Made by a program: the position numbers and the translations under genes. Positions 16,059 to 25,469 of a stretch of 64,000 bases of DNA are shown piece by piece (the first letter of the stretch is position 1; the number at the start of each line of letters is the position of its first letter). This DNA comes from Maritimibacter alkaliphilus HTCC2654. GTDB lineage: Bacteria > Pseudomonadota > Alphaproteobacteria > Rhodobacterales > Rhodobacteraceae. The stretch spans positions 42,929-106,928 of the forward strand of contig NZ_AAMT01000013.1 of assembly GCF_000152805.1 (NCBI RefSeq), given 5' to 3'. The notes beneath the pieces are model-generated. The model made no database searches. It was not told the origin of the DNA and worked only from the letters and a program-made list of their open reading frames with translations.

Positions 16059-16867
16059 TGGGACATCTGCTCTTGAGGACAGCTTTGGCCACGACACTTG
16101 GGGTTGGTCTGCATCTTGGCGCCCTATCCCCCGTCCTCGCGCAAGGCGTGCCCGTCGTCGATACCCAGAACATCGCGCAAAACATCCAGCAGCTGCGGCA
16201 GATGATCGAGGACGAGATCTTGCAAAACGAGCAGCTGACGCAGCTCCGCGAACAGCTCGGCCTTCTCACGGACCAACTCGCGGAGCTGCAAAGAACCTAC
16301 GAGGCCCTCACCCGCCTCGCCGAACTGCCGGAGATCATCCGGACGGAAATGGAAGACGAGTTGAATGGTCTGCTCGACCAGGAGTTCGGCGACATCCTCG
16401 CCACGATTGAGGCGATCAAGACTGGGGATTTCTCCGGCCTGTCCGGTTCTGGCGCAGGCGAGATCGAAACACAGATGGACCGGGTGCTGGCCGATCTCGG
16501 ATTTGACGATGACACCCTCTCGGAAATGGCCACCAGCGGCAATCCCGGGGCCAACCGCGTGGCGACGCAGGCCACCACCGGTGCCCTTGTCTCGGCCGCC
16601 GCCCAGAACAGCTATGAGGATGCCGGCCAATCGCTCGAGCGGGTGGACCGCCTTGTCGGGCTCATCGACGACATGGATGAGCTGAAGGAAAGCGTCGATC
16701 TCAACACCCGCGTCACGGCGGAACTGGCCATCGCGCTGGTCGCCATGTGGCAGCTCGAAGCGGTGCAGACCGTGGGCGACGGCACAGGCGGCGTGATCGA
16801 TGCCGCCACCATCGCCGAAGAGCAGCGCTTCATGGACTTTACGCTGCCGGACCTGCGCGCAGACTGA
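16055..16867 (+). CDS. virB5: VirB5/TrbJ-like secretion system protein
   Basis: 270 residues with a signal peptide ending SPVLAQG and a mature protein that is almost all amphipathic helix (Gln/Leu/Glu-rich from residue 45 to 100), as in VirB5/TrbJ minor pilins. The C-terminal FMDFTLPDL motif is shared with the preceding protein. VirB5 caps the pilus tip and contributes to host-cell contact. Starts overlap the previous stop (4 nt). Confidence 0.8.
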   Translation: MMGHLLLRTALATTLGVGLHLGALSPVLAQGVPVVDTQNIAQNIQQLRQMIEDEILQNEQLTQLREQLGLLTDQLAELQRTYEALTRLAELPEIIRTEMEDELNGLLDQEFGDILATIEAIKTGDFSGLSGSGAGEIETQMDRVLADLGFDDDTLSEMATSGNPGANRVATQATTGALVSAAAQNSYEDAGQSLERVDRLVGLIDDMDELKESVDLNTRVTAELAIALVAMWQLEAVQTVGDGTGGVIDAATIAEEQRFMDFTLPDLRAD

Positions 16868-16882
16868 TTTGAGGCATGACGC

Positions 16883-17536
16883 GTGGCGAGTGAACAGGAA
16901 ATCATCGAAGAAGAGCTGGTCTATGGTGCTCTGCGCCGTGAACGCCTCTGGCAGCGCCTTGGGCTCTTCGGGCTCATCTTCGGCATTCTCGGATGCCTGA
17001 GCGCGGCGGCTGTCGCGATCCTCGATGTCGATCCGCCGCCTGTGGTCGTGCCCTATGATCCCGCCACCGGCTTTGCCCTGCCCGAGGCTTCGGTGGGCGC
17101 GACGTCTGTCACAGCCAACCAGGCTATCATCGAGGCAGAAGTCTTCCGCTATGTGACCGACCGGGAGGTCTACAACCAGCTCGACAACGACCTGCGCATA
17201 CGCAGCGTTCTGCACCGCTCGGACGGGGCCGCCGAGAGCGGGCTGCGCCAAATCTGGAACAGCGCCAACGAGAATTACCCGCCGACCGTCTATGGCCCCA
17301 ATGCCCGGCTCGACGTGGAAATCCTCAGCATCAACCGGATCGGCACCAACCGCGCCACGGTCCGCCTGCGCAAGCGCCTGACGTCTATCAATGGCGTTCA
17401 GACAGGCCTCTTCACTGCCACGCTTCTCTTCGAGTTCCGCCCCGAGACCCGCCGCTCCATCGATGAGGTCTGGACCAACCCCTTCGGCTTCACGGTCCTC
17501 GAATATTCCGTCCGCTCCGACAGATTGGAGAATTGA
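16883..17536 (+). CDS. virB8: VirB8 family inner-membrane core protein
   Basis: 217 residues: cytoplasmic N-terminus, one membrane helix at about residues 29-49, then a periplasmic NTF2-like VirB8 domain with conserved NYPPTVYGP and a C-terminal NPFGF motif. It nucleates core-complex assembly. A 15-nt gap separates it from virB5 and its stop overlaps the region of the virB9 start. Confidence 0.9.
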   Translation: MASEQEIIEEELVYGALRRERLWQRLGLFGLIFGILGCLSAAAVAILDVDPPPVVVPYDPATGFALPEASVGATSVTANQAIIEAEVFRYVTDREVYNQLDNDLRIRSVLHRSDGAAESGLRQIWNSANENYPPTVYGPNARLDVEILSINRIGTNRATVRLRKRLTSINGVQTGLFTATLLFEFRPETRRSIDEVWTNPFGFTVLEYSVRSDRLEN

Positions 17537-17538
17537 AT

Positions 17539-18234
17539 TTGTTCCCTGCTCGACTTTTCATATTGCTGATTGCCCTGTTGCCCGGCCTTGCTTTCGCCGA
17601 AGCCATCCCGCGTGGCGGGCCCAATGACAATCGGGTGCGGCTGGCAACATATCAAGAAGGTCAGGTCTACCGCCTCAGCGTGTCGCTCACCCATGTGACC
17701 ACGGTCGAGTTCGGGGAAGGCGAGAGCATCCGCTCGATCATCGCAGGCGACACGGAGGGCTTCGAGATCGACGGCGTGCCGGGCGGCCAAGCCTTCGCGA
17801 TCAAGCCCGTCGCGCGCGGGGTGCATACCAATGTGACCGTCTATACCAACCGCCGCAGCTACTACTTCAACGTCCAGGAGACCCGCAGCCCGACCTTCTA
17901 CGTGGTCCAGTTCCGCTACCCCGAAGACAATGCACGGCCCGCGCGGGCCATCGCGGCACAAGCGCCGAACTACAACTACGGGGCCAGCGCGCGGACCGAG
18001 TTCACCCCCACCCGTGTCTGGGATGACGGGACGTTTACGTATTTCGAATTCCCGCGGAACGCGCCGGTGCCCGCGATCTTCCGCTACGGCAATGGCCGAG
18101 AACGGACGGTCAACACGCAAGCCACCGAGGACGGCGTGATCCGGGTTTCCGGGGTGAACAGGCAATGGGTGCTGCGGATCGGAGACGAGGTGGTCTGTAT
18201 CGAGGCCACACCACCTGCGGGAGTGGGATCATGA
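17539..18234 (+). CDS. virB9: VirB9/TrbG family outer-membrane core protein
   Basis: 231 residues from TTG 17539, which has GGAG at a better distance than the in-frame TTG at 17533. A signal peptide ending GLAFAEA precedes the VirB9 N-domain and a C-domain containing FTYFEFPRNAPVPAIF and ending near VNRQWVLRIGDEVVCI. Partner of VirB10 and the lipoprotein in the outer-membrane core. Overlaps virB10 by 4 nt. Confidence 0.92.
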   Translation: MFPARLFILLIALLPGLAFAEAIPRGGPNDNRVRLATYQEGQVYRLSVSLTHVTTVEFGEGESIRSIIAGDTEGFEIDGVPGGQAFAIKPVARGVHTNVTVYTNRRSYYFNVQETRSPTFYVVQFRYPEDNARPARAIAAQAPNYNYGASARTEFTPTRVWDDGTFTYFEFPRNAPVPAIFRYGNGRERTVNTQATEDGVIRVSGVNRQWVLRIGDEVVCIEATPPAGVGS

Positions 18235-19610
18235 GCGATACCGAAAACGCGGACCTTGAGAAACGTCTCGCCGCCCTTGAGCAGGGCAAAGGCGCGAGCT
18301 CACCCCCTGCCCCGCGACGCTCGCCGCTGCTGGCTTTGGTCGTTGTCCTCGTGATCGGTGCCGGCGGTGCATTGCTCTATCTCCTGTCCCAACCCGAAGA
18401 AGAGGAGGCCCTGCCCACGGCCACGCCGGACGTATTTCAAAACGAAGGCGACGGGTTTGGCGCCATCGAAACCCTCCCCCCACCCGAGCCCGAGGTGGTG
18501 TTGGCAGCACCCGAACCGGTGGAACCCAACGCCGAGCTTCTGGCGCAGCTCGCCGCCCTTCAGGCCCAGATCGAGGAGTTGCGCAATGCGCCCGAACCCG
18601 TCGTCGAGGAAGATACCGCTGCCGCCGAAGCCATCGATGCGCTGACAACCCAAATCGCGGCGCTGCAAGCCGCGTCAGAGGCCGCGCAACAGCAATTTCG
18701 CGATGAGCTCACGGCGCGTGATCGCGAACTTGAGCAACTCCGCATGGACCTCGAACTTGCGCAGCTTGAGGCCAACCGGCCCCTTCCCGCGCCCATCGGC
18801 CCCACCGAGGACGAATTGCGCGCGCGGGAAGAAGAGCGGCTCCGCCGCGAGGAGGAAGCAAGACGGCTCGCGGAACTTGAACGCCGCGCGGCTGAAGAAC
18901 GGGCGTTTCAAGAGCGCCGCATCACCTCGCCCACCATCGCCTTTGCCGGCACCTCCGGTGCAAATGAGACGCCTCTGACCGAACGCACCTTCGGCGAAGT
19001 GACAGATTTCGTACTGAACGGCGCGCTGCCCACTTCGGTGACGCAAGCTGAGGTCATCGCCAATCCGTCCAACACCATCAACCAGGGCACGATGATCCAG
19101 GCCGTCATGGAAACCGCTCTCGACAGTTCCCTGCCCGGCCAGACGCGTGCTGTTGTTTCCGAAGACGTGTTCAGTTTCGATGGCTCCCGCCTCCTGATCC
19201 CGCGCGGGTCCCGTCTCATCGGGCGGTATCGTTCTGGCGTCGATATCGCGCAGCGCCGGGTCACCATCGCCTGGGACCGGATCATCCTGCCTGACAATCA
19301 AACCATCCAGATCAGCTCCTTCGGGGGCGATGAACTGGGTCGTTCGGGTGTGACCGGCTTTGTCGACACGCGCTTTGATGAACGCTTTGGCTCGGCGGCG
19401 TTGATTTCTCTGATCTCCGCAGCGCCAAGCGCCGCTGCGGCAAATGTGCAGGACGAAACCGCCGCGGACGTGCTCGAAGACGTAGGCGATGATCTTGCCG
19501 ATGCCACGGATAGTGTGATTGGCGACTACCTCTCAATCGGTCCCGTCATTTATGTCGACCAGGGGGCTCGCGTGACGGTGATGGTCGACCGCGATCTGGA
19601 GATATTCTGA
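18231..19610 (+). CDS. virB10: VirB10/TrbI family core protein
   Basis: 459 residues from ATG 18231. A cytoplasmic N-terminus and single membrane helix (LLALVVVLVIGAGGALLYLL) are followed by a Pro/Glu-rich and coiled-coil spacer, then the TrbI-like beta-barrel domain with NTINQGTMIQAV, LLIPRGSRLIGRY and ending GARVTVMVDRDL. It spans both membranes and senses ATPase energy. Full length. Confidence 0.95.
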   Translation: MSDTENADLEKRLAALEQGKGASSPPAPRRSPLLALVVVLVIGAGGALLYLLSQPEEEEALPTATPDVFQNEGDGFGAIETLPPPEPEVVLAAPEPVEPNAELLAQLAALQAQIEELRNAPEPVVEEDTAAAEAIDALTTQIAALQAASEAAQQQFRDELTARDRELEQLRMDLELAQLEANRPLPAPIGPTEDELRAREEERLRREEEARRLAELERRAAEERAFQERRITSPTIAFAGTSGANETPLTERTFGEVTDFVLNGALPTSVTQAEVIANPSNTINQGTMIQAVMETALDSSLPGQTRAVVSEDVFSFDGSRLLIPRGSRLIGRYRSGVDIAQRRVTIAWDRIILPDNQTIQISSFGGDELGRSGVTGFVDTRFDERFGSAALISLISAAPSAAAANVQDETAADVLEDVGDDLADATDSVIGDYLSIGPVIYVDQGARVTVMVDRDLEIF

Positions 19611-19614
19611 GCCC

Positions 19615-20601
19615 ATGTCGCTGAGCTATCTCCAAACCTCGCTTGATCGGATCGACGCTGCCGCCCGCGACGATGTCATCGAGATCTGCATCAATCCCGA
19701 CGGCAGCTGCTGGGGCGAATTCCAGGGCGATCATTTCATGCGAAAGCTGGACCGGGCGTTGACCGCAACCGAAGTGAAAGACCTCGGCAACCAGATCGCC
19801 TCCTCCGCCAATACCACGATGAGCAAGGACCGCCCCATCGTCTCGGTCTCGATCACATACAAAGGGCGCCCGATCCGCGCACAGGTCATCACCCCGCCTG
19901 CCGTGATCTCGGCGATGTCGATAAGCTTGCGGTTCTTCTCAAGCCTGCCGCTCGACGGGATCGCGCTTGATTTCCTCTATGGCAAGGAGCGCAAGCTCGA
20001 AGAACTCCGCCTCGAGAAGACCCGGGAACTGCGTGAAGTGGTGGCCGCGGGCGTGATCGACGATGCGCTGGCCTTTTGCGTCGACAACAAGCTCAACATG
20101 ATCGTCTCGGGCGGCACCTCCACCGGCAAGACCGTCGCCGCGCGGAAGATCCTCTCTCATGTGCCTGCAGAAGAACGTATCGTCACCATCGAAGAAGCCG
20201 CCGAACTTCTGCCGACCCAGCCCAATGCCGTGACCCTCATCGCCAATCGCGACGCGGAGTTCCAGACAGCCGACGTGCTGCTCACCGCAACGTTGCGCAT
20301 GCGCCCGGATCGCATCATCCTCGGCGAGGTGCGCGGCAAGGAGGCTATGACCTTTCTGGAAGCCATCAACACCGGTCATGGCGGGTCCATGACCACGCTT
20401 CACGCAGAAACACCGCAGCTCGCCGTACAGCGTCTGGCCATCGCAGCGCTCAAGACCGAGATCCCGATGACCTATGCCGACATGATCCAATACATCGAAA
20501 ATTCCATAGACGTGATCATTCAGGCCGGTCGACACGACGGCAGGCGCGGCATCACCGAATTCTACCTCCCCGGAACAACCGAGATCGGAGCTTACCCATG
20601 A
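19615..20601 (+). CDS. virB11: VirB11 family secretion ATPase
   Basis: 328 residues. RecA-like hexameric ATPase with Walker A GGTSTGKT (near base 20115), Asp box TIEEAAEL, Walker B DRIILGEVRGKEAM and His box NTGHGGSMTTLHA. It drives pilus and DNA transfer steps with VirB4 and VirD4. It follows virB10 by 4 nt and overlaps the next gene. Confidence 0.95.
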   Translation: MSLSYLQTSLDRIDAAARDDVIEICINPDGSCWGEFQGDHFMRKLDRALTATEVKDLGNQIASSANTTMSKDRPIVSVSITYKGRPIRAQVITPPAVISAMSISLRFFSSLPLDGIALDFLYGKERKLEELRLEKTRELREVVAAGVIDDALAFCVDNKLNMIVSGGTSTGKTVAARKILSHVPAEERIVTIEEAAELLPTQPNAVTLIANRDAEFQTADVLLTATLRMRPDRIILGEVRGKEAMTFLEAINTGHGGSMTTLHAETPQLAVQRLAIAALKTEIPMTYADMIQYIENSIDVIIQAGRHDGRRGITEFYLPGTTEIGAYP

Positions 20602-20786
20602 GGACCTTTGAATATGACATCCTGTTTTTCCAGGTGAAGAAGCAAAAGGACTACGACGCGATGCGAAGCGCCTTGAATGAGCGCGGCGCGGAGGGGTGGG
20701 AAGTCATTACAGCTGAAGCCGGTGACTACGGCTATACCACGTTCTTGAAGCGCGAGACCGCTGATACGAAGGCAGCATCAGAATGA
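20598..20786 (+). CDS. Small DUF4177-like protein
   Basis: 62 residues; the ATG overlaps the virB11 stop. The layout (FEYDILFF, then LNERGAEGWEVITAE, then TTFLKRE) resembles the DUF4177 fold seen in many small bacterial proteins of unknown role. It overlaps the next gene by 4 nt, so it is part of the virB operon. Confidence 0.7.
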   Translation: MRTFEYDILFFQVKKQKDYDAMRSALNERGAEGWEVITAEAGDYGYTTFLKRETADTKAASE

Positions 20787-21187
20787 TGCGAGCCGCTGCA
20801 ATCGGAAGCCTGCTCGTCGCTCTCAGCGCAACCGCTGGCGTCGCTGAACGGAACCTGACCCCAACGCGCGATAACCCGCCAGATGTCTGTCCCGACCAGC
20901 CCCCAGAGCCACAGTGGATCCAGGACATCGATGTGCGCGGTTCCCACAAACGGCTCCTGATCCAACAGATTTATCGGGCACAGAGCATGCAACGCATCGT
21001 TGAAGCCCAAAGCTGCGAATGCCCCACGCGGTATCCGTCTTGGGAGGCTGCTGAAGGTGTCTTCGTCGAGCAATTCGCCGCATCTGAATACTGGGACATC
21101 GTGGAAGCGACGTCAGAATACCGACGGCAGGCTAATGAGCTTCGGCGCGAAGCCATCCCAATCTGCGAAGCTGCTGGAAACTGGTAG
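20783..21187 (+). CDS. Secreted protein of unknown function in virB operon
   Basis: 134 residues with a signal peptide ending TAGVAER and a mature domain with a CECPTRYPSWEAAE motif and two further cysteines (DVCPDQ, IPICEA), so disulfides are likely. Placed between virB11 and virB6 with overlaps. It is probably a periplasmic accessory of the secretion channel; no family name recognised. Confidence 0.75.
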   Translation: MMRAAAIGSLLVALSATAGVAERNLTPTRDNPPDVCPDQPPEPQWIQDIDVRGSHKRLLIQQIYRAQSMQRIVEAQSCECPTRYPSWEAAEGVFVEQFAASEYWDIVEATSEYRRQANELRREAIPICEAAGNW

Positions 21188-21193
21188 AGCTCC

Positions 21194-22273
21194 ATGAGTG
21201 TCGTCACTTACTTCGTGGAAACGGCTGAAGGCTATCTCAATACCGCTGCTGAGACGCAATTTGGTGCGGTCGCCGCAACAGTCGGAACGATGCTGGTACT
21301 CGGCACCACGCTCGTTGTCATTCTGGTTTTCATCAACACGATCTACCAGTATCGCGCCATGGACGGGCGCACGGCCTTCTGGCTCGCCGTGAAAGTCGGG
21401 CTGATAGGCGCATTTGCAACCAACTGGGTGCAGTTCAACATCCTTGCTGCGGCGATCCTGAACGGGATCGACAGCATTGCCGGGTCGCTCGTGGCCTCAG
21501 TCGGCGGTGGTTCACCCGGCCCATCCGGCACCTTCGCAGAGGAGTTCGATGACCTGATTGCGGCGCTCGGGGACTATTTGAATGCCGCGGGGTCTGAACT
21601 GAACTGGATGGCCGGTGCCCTGTTGGACACCCTTGGGGTTTTGCTGCTCTCGATCCTCGGTGGCTTGGCGGCGTTCATCGTCGTAGCATCCAGGCTCATG
21701 ATCGCTCTTCTGATCGGGATCGCGCCGGTCATGATATTCCTGACCCTGTTCGAAGTGACCAAGGATTATTTCGCGCGCTGGCTTTCGGCGCTGATTTCCT
21801 TTGCGATGTACCCGATCGTCGTCGCCGGCGTGTTCGCGACCATCACGGGTGTCTCGCGTGCGCTACTTGCTGAGTTGGGCGACCCGGAAGGCGCCTCCAA
21901 CATCGGCGCGCTCATTCCGTTCTTCATGATGGTGCTGATGGCAAAGGGGTTCATCATCGCAACGCCCTTCCTGGTTCGGACGATCTCCGGCAACATCATG
22001 ATGCCAGCACTATCGGCTGGGTTCGGGGGAAGCTATGCCTTCGCCAGAGGGCTTGCAGGTAGCCAACAGGTTTACAACCGATACGCCATCGGAGGTGCTA
22101 CGGGGGCGGAGTATGCAGCGCTGCGTGCGCGCCAATTCTTCGGAGTGCAGGCCTTGCCAAGCCGACCCAATACTGCCGGAGGGCCAACCGCTGCTCCGCC
22201 CGGCGACGGGATCGGCACAGGAGCCCGAATGCTCGCGCAGCTTTCAAGGTTGGGTCGCCTCGGCAGGCGGTGA
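21194..22273 (+). CDS. virB6: VirB6/TrbL family polytopic membrane protein
   Basis: 359 residues with a short N-terminus, at least five hydrophobic helices, a periplasmic loop (about residues 97-140) and a Gly/Pro-rich tail. The central conserved block (IGIAPVMIFLTLFEVTKDYF) is typical of VirB6/TrbL. It forms part of the inner-membrane channel. It is the last gene of the rightward virB operon; the AT-richer cargo begins right after. Confidence 0.9.
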   Translation: MSVVTYFVETAEGYLNTAAETQFGAVAATVGTMLVLGTTLVVILVFINTIYQYRAMDGRTAFWLAVKVGLIGAFATNWVQFNILAAAILNGIDSIAGSLVASVGGGSPGPSGTFAEEFDDLIAALGDYLNAAGSELNWMAGALLDTLGVLLLSILGGLAAFIVVASRLMIALLIGIAPVMIFLTLFEVTKDYFARWLSALISFAMYPIVVAGVFATITGVSRALLAELGDPEGASNIGALIPFFMMVLMAKGFIIATPFLVRTISGNIMMPALSAGFGGSYAFARGLAGSQQVYNRYAIGGATGAEYAALRARQFFGVQALPSRPNTAGGPTAAPPGDGIGTGARMLAQLSRLGRLGRR

Positions 22274-22403
22274 CGGCCCAATCCGGTCTTTCGGCCCTAC
22301 CAGTTTGGCTGCGTTGCCGCACACTCGAAGCCGATATCCACCGATGCCCCTTTCTTCATCTCGCTGGCATGCCTATCTCAAATTGAGACTATTGGAGGAA
22401 TGA

Positions 22404-22760
22404 ATGGCCTTAACAATGAATATGGACTCGGCAAAGGCCGAACTCTTACTCCGTGCAGCTCTATTAGATGATGCAAGTAACGTTGCCGAGCGACTTGCTG
22501 CTCTCAGCGCTGAAATCAGTGTCGACGATGATGGTGAAGCCTGGATATCCCTTGATATGGACCTTTGGCCGGAGGGCAAGGACTCACCCGAAGCTGAAGC
22601 CATTGGAAAAATGCTGTGGTTAGAAATCGAGTGGTCGTCGACATCCGGAACATTTCCTTTCGCTTGGCCTGGCCTTGGCGAACACGTCGACAAGACCAAA
22701 GACTACTTCAGAATGGTGCTTGATGCCTACGGTGGTCAAAAACCCACCGATAACGCTTAG
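22404..22760 (+). CDS. Hypothetical protein in the Argonaute-side cargo
   Basis: 118 residues, soluble and acidic, from ATG 22404 (GGAGG 4-6 nt upstream). It has WISLDMDLWPEGK and MLWLEIEWSS, suggesting an alpha/beta fold. No family recognised. Base composition is lower in GC than the virB genes. It precedes the DUF3800 gene by 29 nt in the same direction, so the two may be one unit. Confidence 0.65.
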   Translation: MALTMNMDSAKAELLLRAALLDDASNVAERLAALSAEISVDDDGEAWISLDMDLWPEGKDSPEAEAIGKMLWLEIEWSSTSGTFPFAWPGLGEHVDKTKDYFRMVLDAYGGQKPTDNA

Positions 22761-22789
22761 GTGGGCTAAAATAGAAGGACGCCGATCAA

Positions 22790-23911
22790 TTGTACTGCTA
22801 TGTCGACGAAAGTGGAAATACTGGCAACAACCTGTTCGATACGGCCCAGCCAGTACTCTACTATGGGCTGCTCACCTCGAAAACAAACCTCGACGTTACT
22901 GCTGAGCCACTTCTCAAGGCACTGCGTGCTAGATTGGGTGTGGACCGATTGCATGCAAACGAACTGGGCGTTGCTCGACTGTCCGAAATAGCCACCGATC
23001 TTGGGCGTTTCGCATTGAAGCGTGACATCCGCTTCTCCCTATACAAGGTTGCAAAGCCAGACCATGCAATCATCACATTTTTTGACCAGGTTTTCGACGC
23101 GGGGCTAAACGAAGCTGTTCCATGGCCTCACTACTGGACCCCTCTACGATACATCCTCACATTCAAGGTGGCCCATCTCTTCGATGAGGAGACCGCAAAA
23201 GCTGCGTGGGCTGCTAGGCAAGAAACAAACCCAGCGAGGGCGGCAGAAGCGCTTCAAAAAATCTGCTCGAAGCTGCTTGAACGTATCCCAAGTTTGCCAG
23301 ACACGCGTTCTCAAGAACTGGTCTCGGGAGCCCTGAAGTGGGCGGCCGCCAACCCGTATGAGATCAGCTATGGATCAGGCAACAAGGACAGCGCTCTACA
23401 GATTTCACCGAACCTAGTCGGTTTCCAACAAGTCCTGCAATACATCGCGATCCAAGCACGCAAGCAATCGAGGACCGTCCGAAGCATTGTGGTAGATCGT
23501 CAGACGCAATTTAACAAGGCACAGGCGGAGCTTTCAGATATCTATCGAAGACTTAGGGGTCACAAGCAAAGCATGGGCCCTGGCATGCCAGAAATGGACA
23601 TGACGAATATGCCAGACATCCCTCCGAGGTTTTCTCCTGGCGATGAAAGTTCAGGCCTTGAATTGGTCGACGTAGTCCTCTGGGTTGCTAAACGCAACGA
23701 AGACGGTAAGCCAGTTTCTCCGGAACTTGCACAAATGTTCAATGCCTTCGCGAAGAGAGGAAGCACTGACGAGGTATCTCTTGCAGGCCTGGATCGACGA
23801 TGGAGATTTCTCGTCGATCTTCCTGAGCCTGAAGGCCCGATGCCGGACGAATTGGCTGCCAAATTTGAGGAGTGGGAAAATGATCGAAAGAAAGCTGTGA
23901 GTGATTGTTGA
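22790..23911 (+). CDS. DUF3800 domain protein
   Basis: 373 residues from TTG 22790. It opens with the DUF3800 signature YVDESGNTGNN, where the Asp/Glu pair is thought to be catalytic or metal binding, and later has VDRQTQFNKAQAEL and DVVLWVAKR, also typical. DUF3800 proteins are often predicted nuclease-like (RNase H-fold) and often occur in phages and defence islands, but no activity is firmly assigned. It is convergent with the Argonaute gene, 55 nt away. Confidence 0.8.
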   Translation: MYCYVDESGNTGNNLFDTAQPVLYYGLLTSKTNLDVTAEPLLKALRARLGVDRLHANELGVARLSEIATDLGRFALKRDIRFSLYKVAKPDHAIITFFDQVFDAGLNEAVPWPHYWTPLRYILTFKVAHLFDEETAKAAWAARQETNPARAAEALQKICSKLLERIPSLPDTRSQELVSGALKWAAANPYEISYGSGNKDSALQISPNLVGFQQVLQYIAIQARKQSRTVRSIVVDRQTQFNKAQAELSDIYRRLRGHKQSMGPGMPEMDMTNMPDIPPRFSPGDESSGLELVDVVLWVAKRNEDGKPVSPELAQMFNAFAKRGSTDEVSLAGLDRRWRFLVDLPEPEGPMPDELAAKFEEWENDRKKAVSDC

Positions 23912-23966
23912 CACAGTTTTCATGGCGAAGGGTGAGGCGCGTTCAAGCTATGTAAGGTTCCGCGCG

Positions 23967-25469
23967 CTAAACAAAGTAGCGAAAAGATGTCTCTTCTGGA
24001 TCCTCGTCACCAAACTCCGTCAAAATTCCTCCGACCCGTCTGGCAAACGACAACGTTATGGGATGCCTACCCTTCAAATCTGCCGTATTCCAATTCATAC
24101 GCGTGAGGTTCAACGCGTCTCGTGCAGCAATTTCTAGGTTCTCCGATGTCACACCGCGTATCTCAACCGGCTGCGGAATATGCGGTCCGGGATAGGTCCC
24201 AACCTCCGGAATCAGCCCCGTTGTGTACAGAAACGTGCGAGTGTCATTGACTGAAAAAACAGTCCCAACTTTTGGCGGATAAGTTCCAAATCTGAATAGC
24301 CGCAAGGGACTGGGTGTCAGCGTAATCAGGCTAACGATTGGTATGTCGGCAAGAGCTTGTTGGAAGCCTTCACGCTCGTCGTCGTCGAAATCGCTTGTCT
24401 TGTGGACGACAACCCGTAGTGGCGCCGCACCCGTTCGAAGACGATACTCGGAAATAATCCGTTCTCCTAAGTCGAAAGCTTGTTCATAGGACAAGTGTAC
24501 ATTCAGCGCTTGTCCAGGTTCGACCGGAACTCCGCCTCCCCTAATCGCGAAACCTTCGCCGTCGCTTGAGAAGGCATGCGCGAGACTTGAGCGCACGATG
24601 TGAGATTTTGCCCTTTCAACGTGATGGAATGTAACCCCCACAAAACACGTTTGCGGACCTTCCGGCCTGAGTCGCCATGGCACCCCCCCAGACTTGTAGT
24701 ACAAGCCCACGCTGAAGTTCCAAGCCCGGGTCGCAGGATCTTCGCTCTCGTTCGTTTCGTGAAGTAGTTTTCGTGTAACGATTTGAATCGGTAAGCGATA
24801 CTTAAGAGCTTTGGCTTTAAGTGCGTTGTGTAGATCCCTTTTGATGAGATCGTCAGGCCCTTCTTCAACAGTTTCAAGTAAATCCAACAAGTCGAGTTGG
24901 CGAGACTTTTGCCTCTTTGCAAAACTCTTTGCGACGGCTTTGGCTTCGTCAGAGAGCTCCTTAGTCACGTTTCCTGCCCTTTCTCGCACGTCGGGAGGAA
25001 TGCAGACCAAAACTATATCGGGGCGATTGATTTCGCGCGATGCAAGCTGTTTCAAGGCATCATCATATAGCCCCAAGACCTTAGTGAACCGTACCAGCGG
25101 CTCATCCGATCTTATCGCGTCAGCTATTAGATCCCGGCCTTCGGTACCGATCCTTATGGTCATCAAATCAGAAGTAACGATTTTCTTCCGAAAGACTGAG
25201 GAGAACCCGTCGAATGAGCGGCGAAGCTTGCTACCTTCGCGCAGGGCACCGATGCCATCTTCGCACCGGTCCAGCCATGCAACGGCACTATCAATTAGCT
25301 CGCCAGGTCCGACCAACCCAACCGATATTTTGTCCGGTCTTGCGCTTCCAAAACGCATATCGAAAGGCCCAGCTGATAGCAGTCCTTCCTTAAGATCAGA
25401 CCCGCTAGCTGCACCGCCAAACTCCAATACGGGGGAAGGTAACTCTGATACAGACAAATCAATCGTCAT
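23967..25469 (-). CDS. Short prokaryotic Argonaute (MID-PIWI, predicted inactive)
   Basis: About 500 residues from ATG 25469, which has GGAGG nine nt upstream (ATGs at 25475 and farther up are less well placed). No N or PAZ domain. MID region near residue 225 has the KYRLPIQIV guide-end segment; the MID/PIWI junction reads LYYKSGGVPWRL; PIWI has CFVGVTFHHVE, VVHKTSDFDDDE and a C-terminal LTRMNWNTADLKGRHPITLS block. The first catalytic Asp of the slicer tetrad is missing (VGVTF instead of GxD), so it should bind guide and target without cutting. It overlaps the SIR2-APAZ gene by 11 nt: one operon, one complex. Confidence 0.88.
   Translation of the reverse strand: MTIDLSVSELPSPVLEFGGAASGSDLKEGLLSAGPFDMRFGSARPDKISVGLVGPGELIDSAVAWLDRCEDGIGALREGSKLRRSFDGFSSVFRKKIVTSDLMTIRIGTEGRDLIADAIRSDEPLVRFTKVLGLYDDALKQLASREINRPDIVLVCIPPDVRERAGNVTKELSDEAKAVAKSFAKRQKSRQLDLLDLLETVEEGPDDLIKRDLHNALKAKALKYRLPIQIVTRKLLHETNESEDPATRAWNFSVGLYYKSGGVPWRLRPEGPQTCFVGVTFHHVERAKSHIVRSSLAHAFSSDGEGFAIRGGGVPVEPGQALNVHLSYEQAFDLGERIISEYRLRTGAAPLRVVVHKTSDFDDDEREGFQQALADIPIVSLITLTPSPLRLFRFGTYPPKVGTVFSVNDTRTFLYTTGLIPEVGTYPGPHIPQPVEIRGVTSENLEIAARDALNLTRMNWNTADLKGRHPITLSFARRVGGILTEFGDEDPEETSFRYFV

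Noticed and set aside
16124..17251. 375-codon minus-strand open frame
   Set aside because: Antisense to virB5 and virB8.
23967..25469. Active slicer Argonaute
   Set aside because: The first catalytic Asp is replaced (VGVTF) and there are no PAZ or N domains; short inactive type is the better call.
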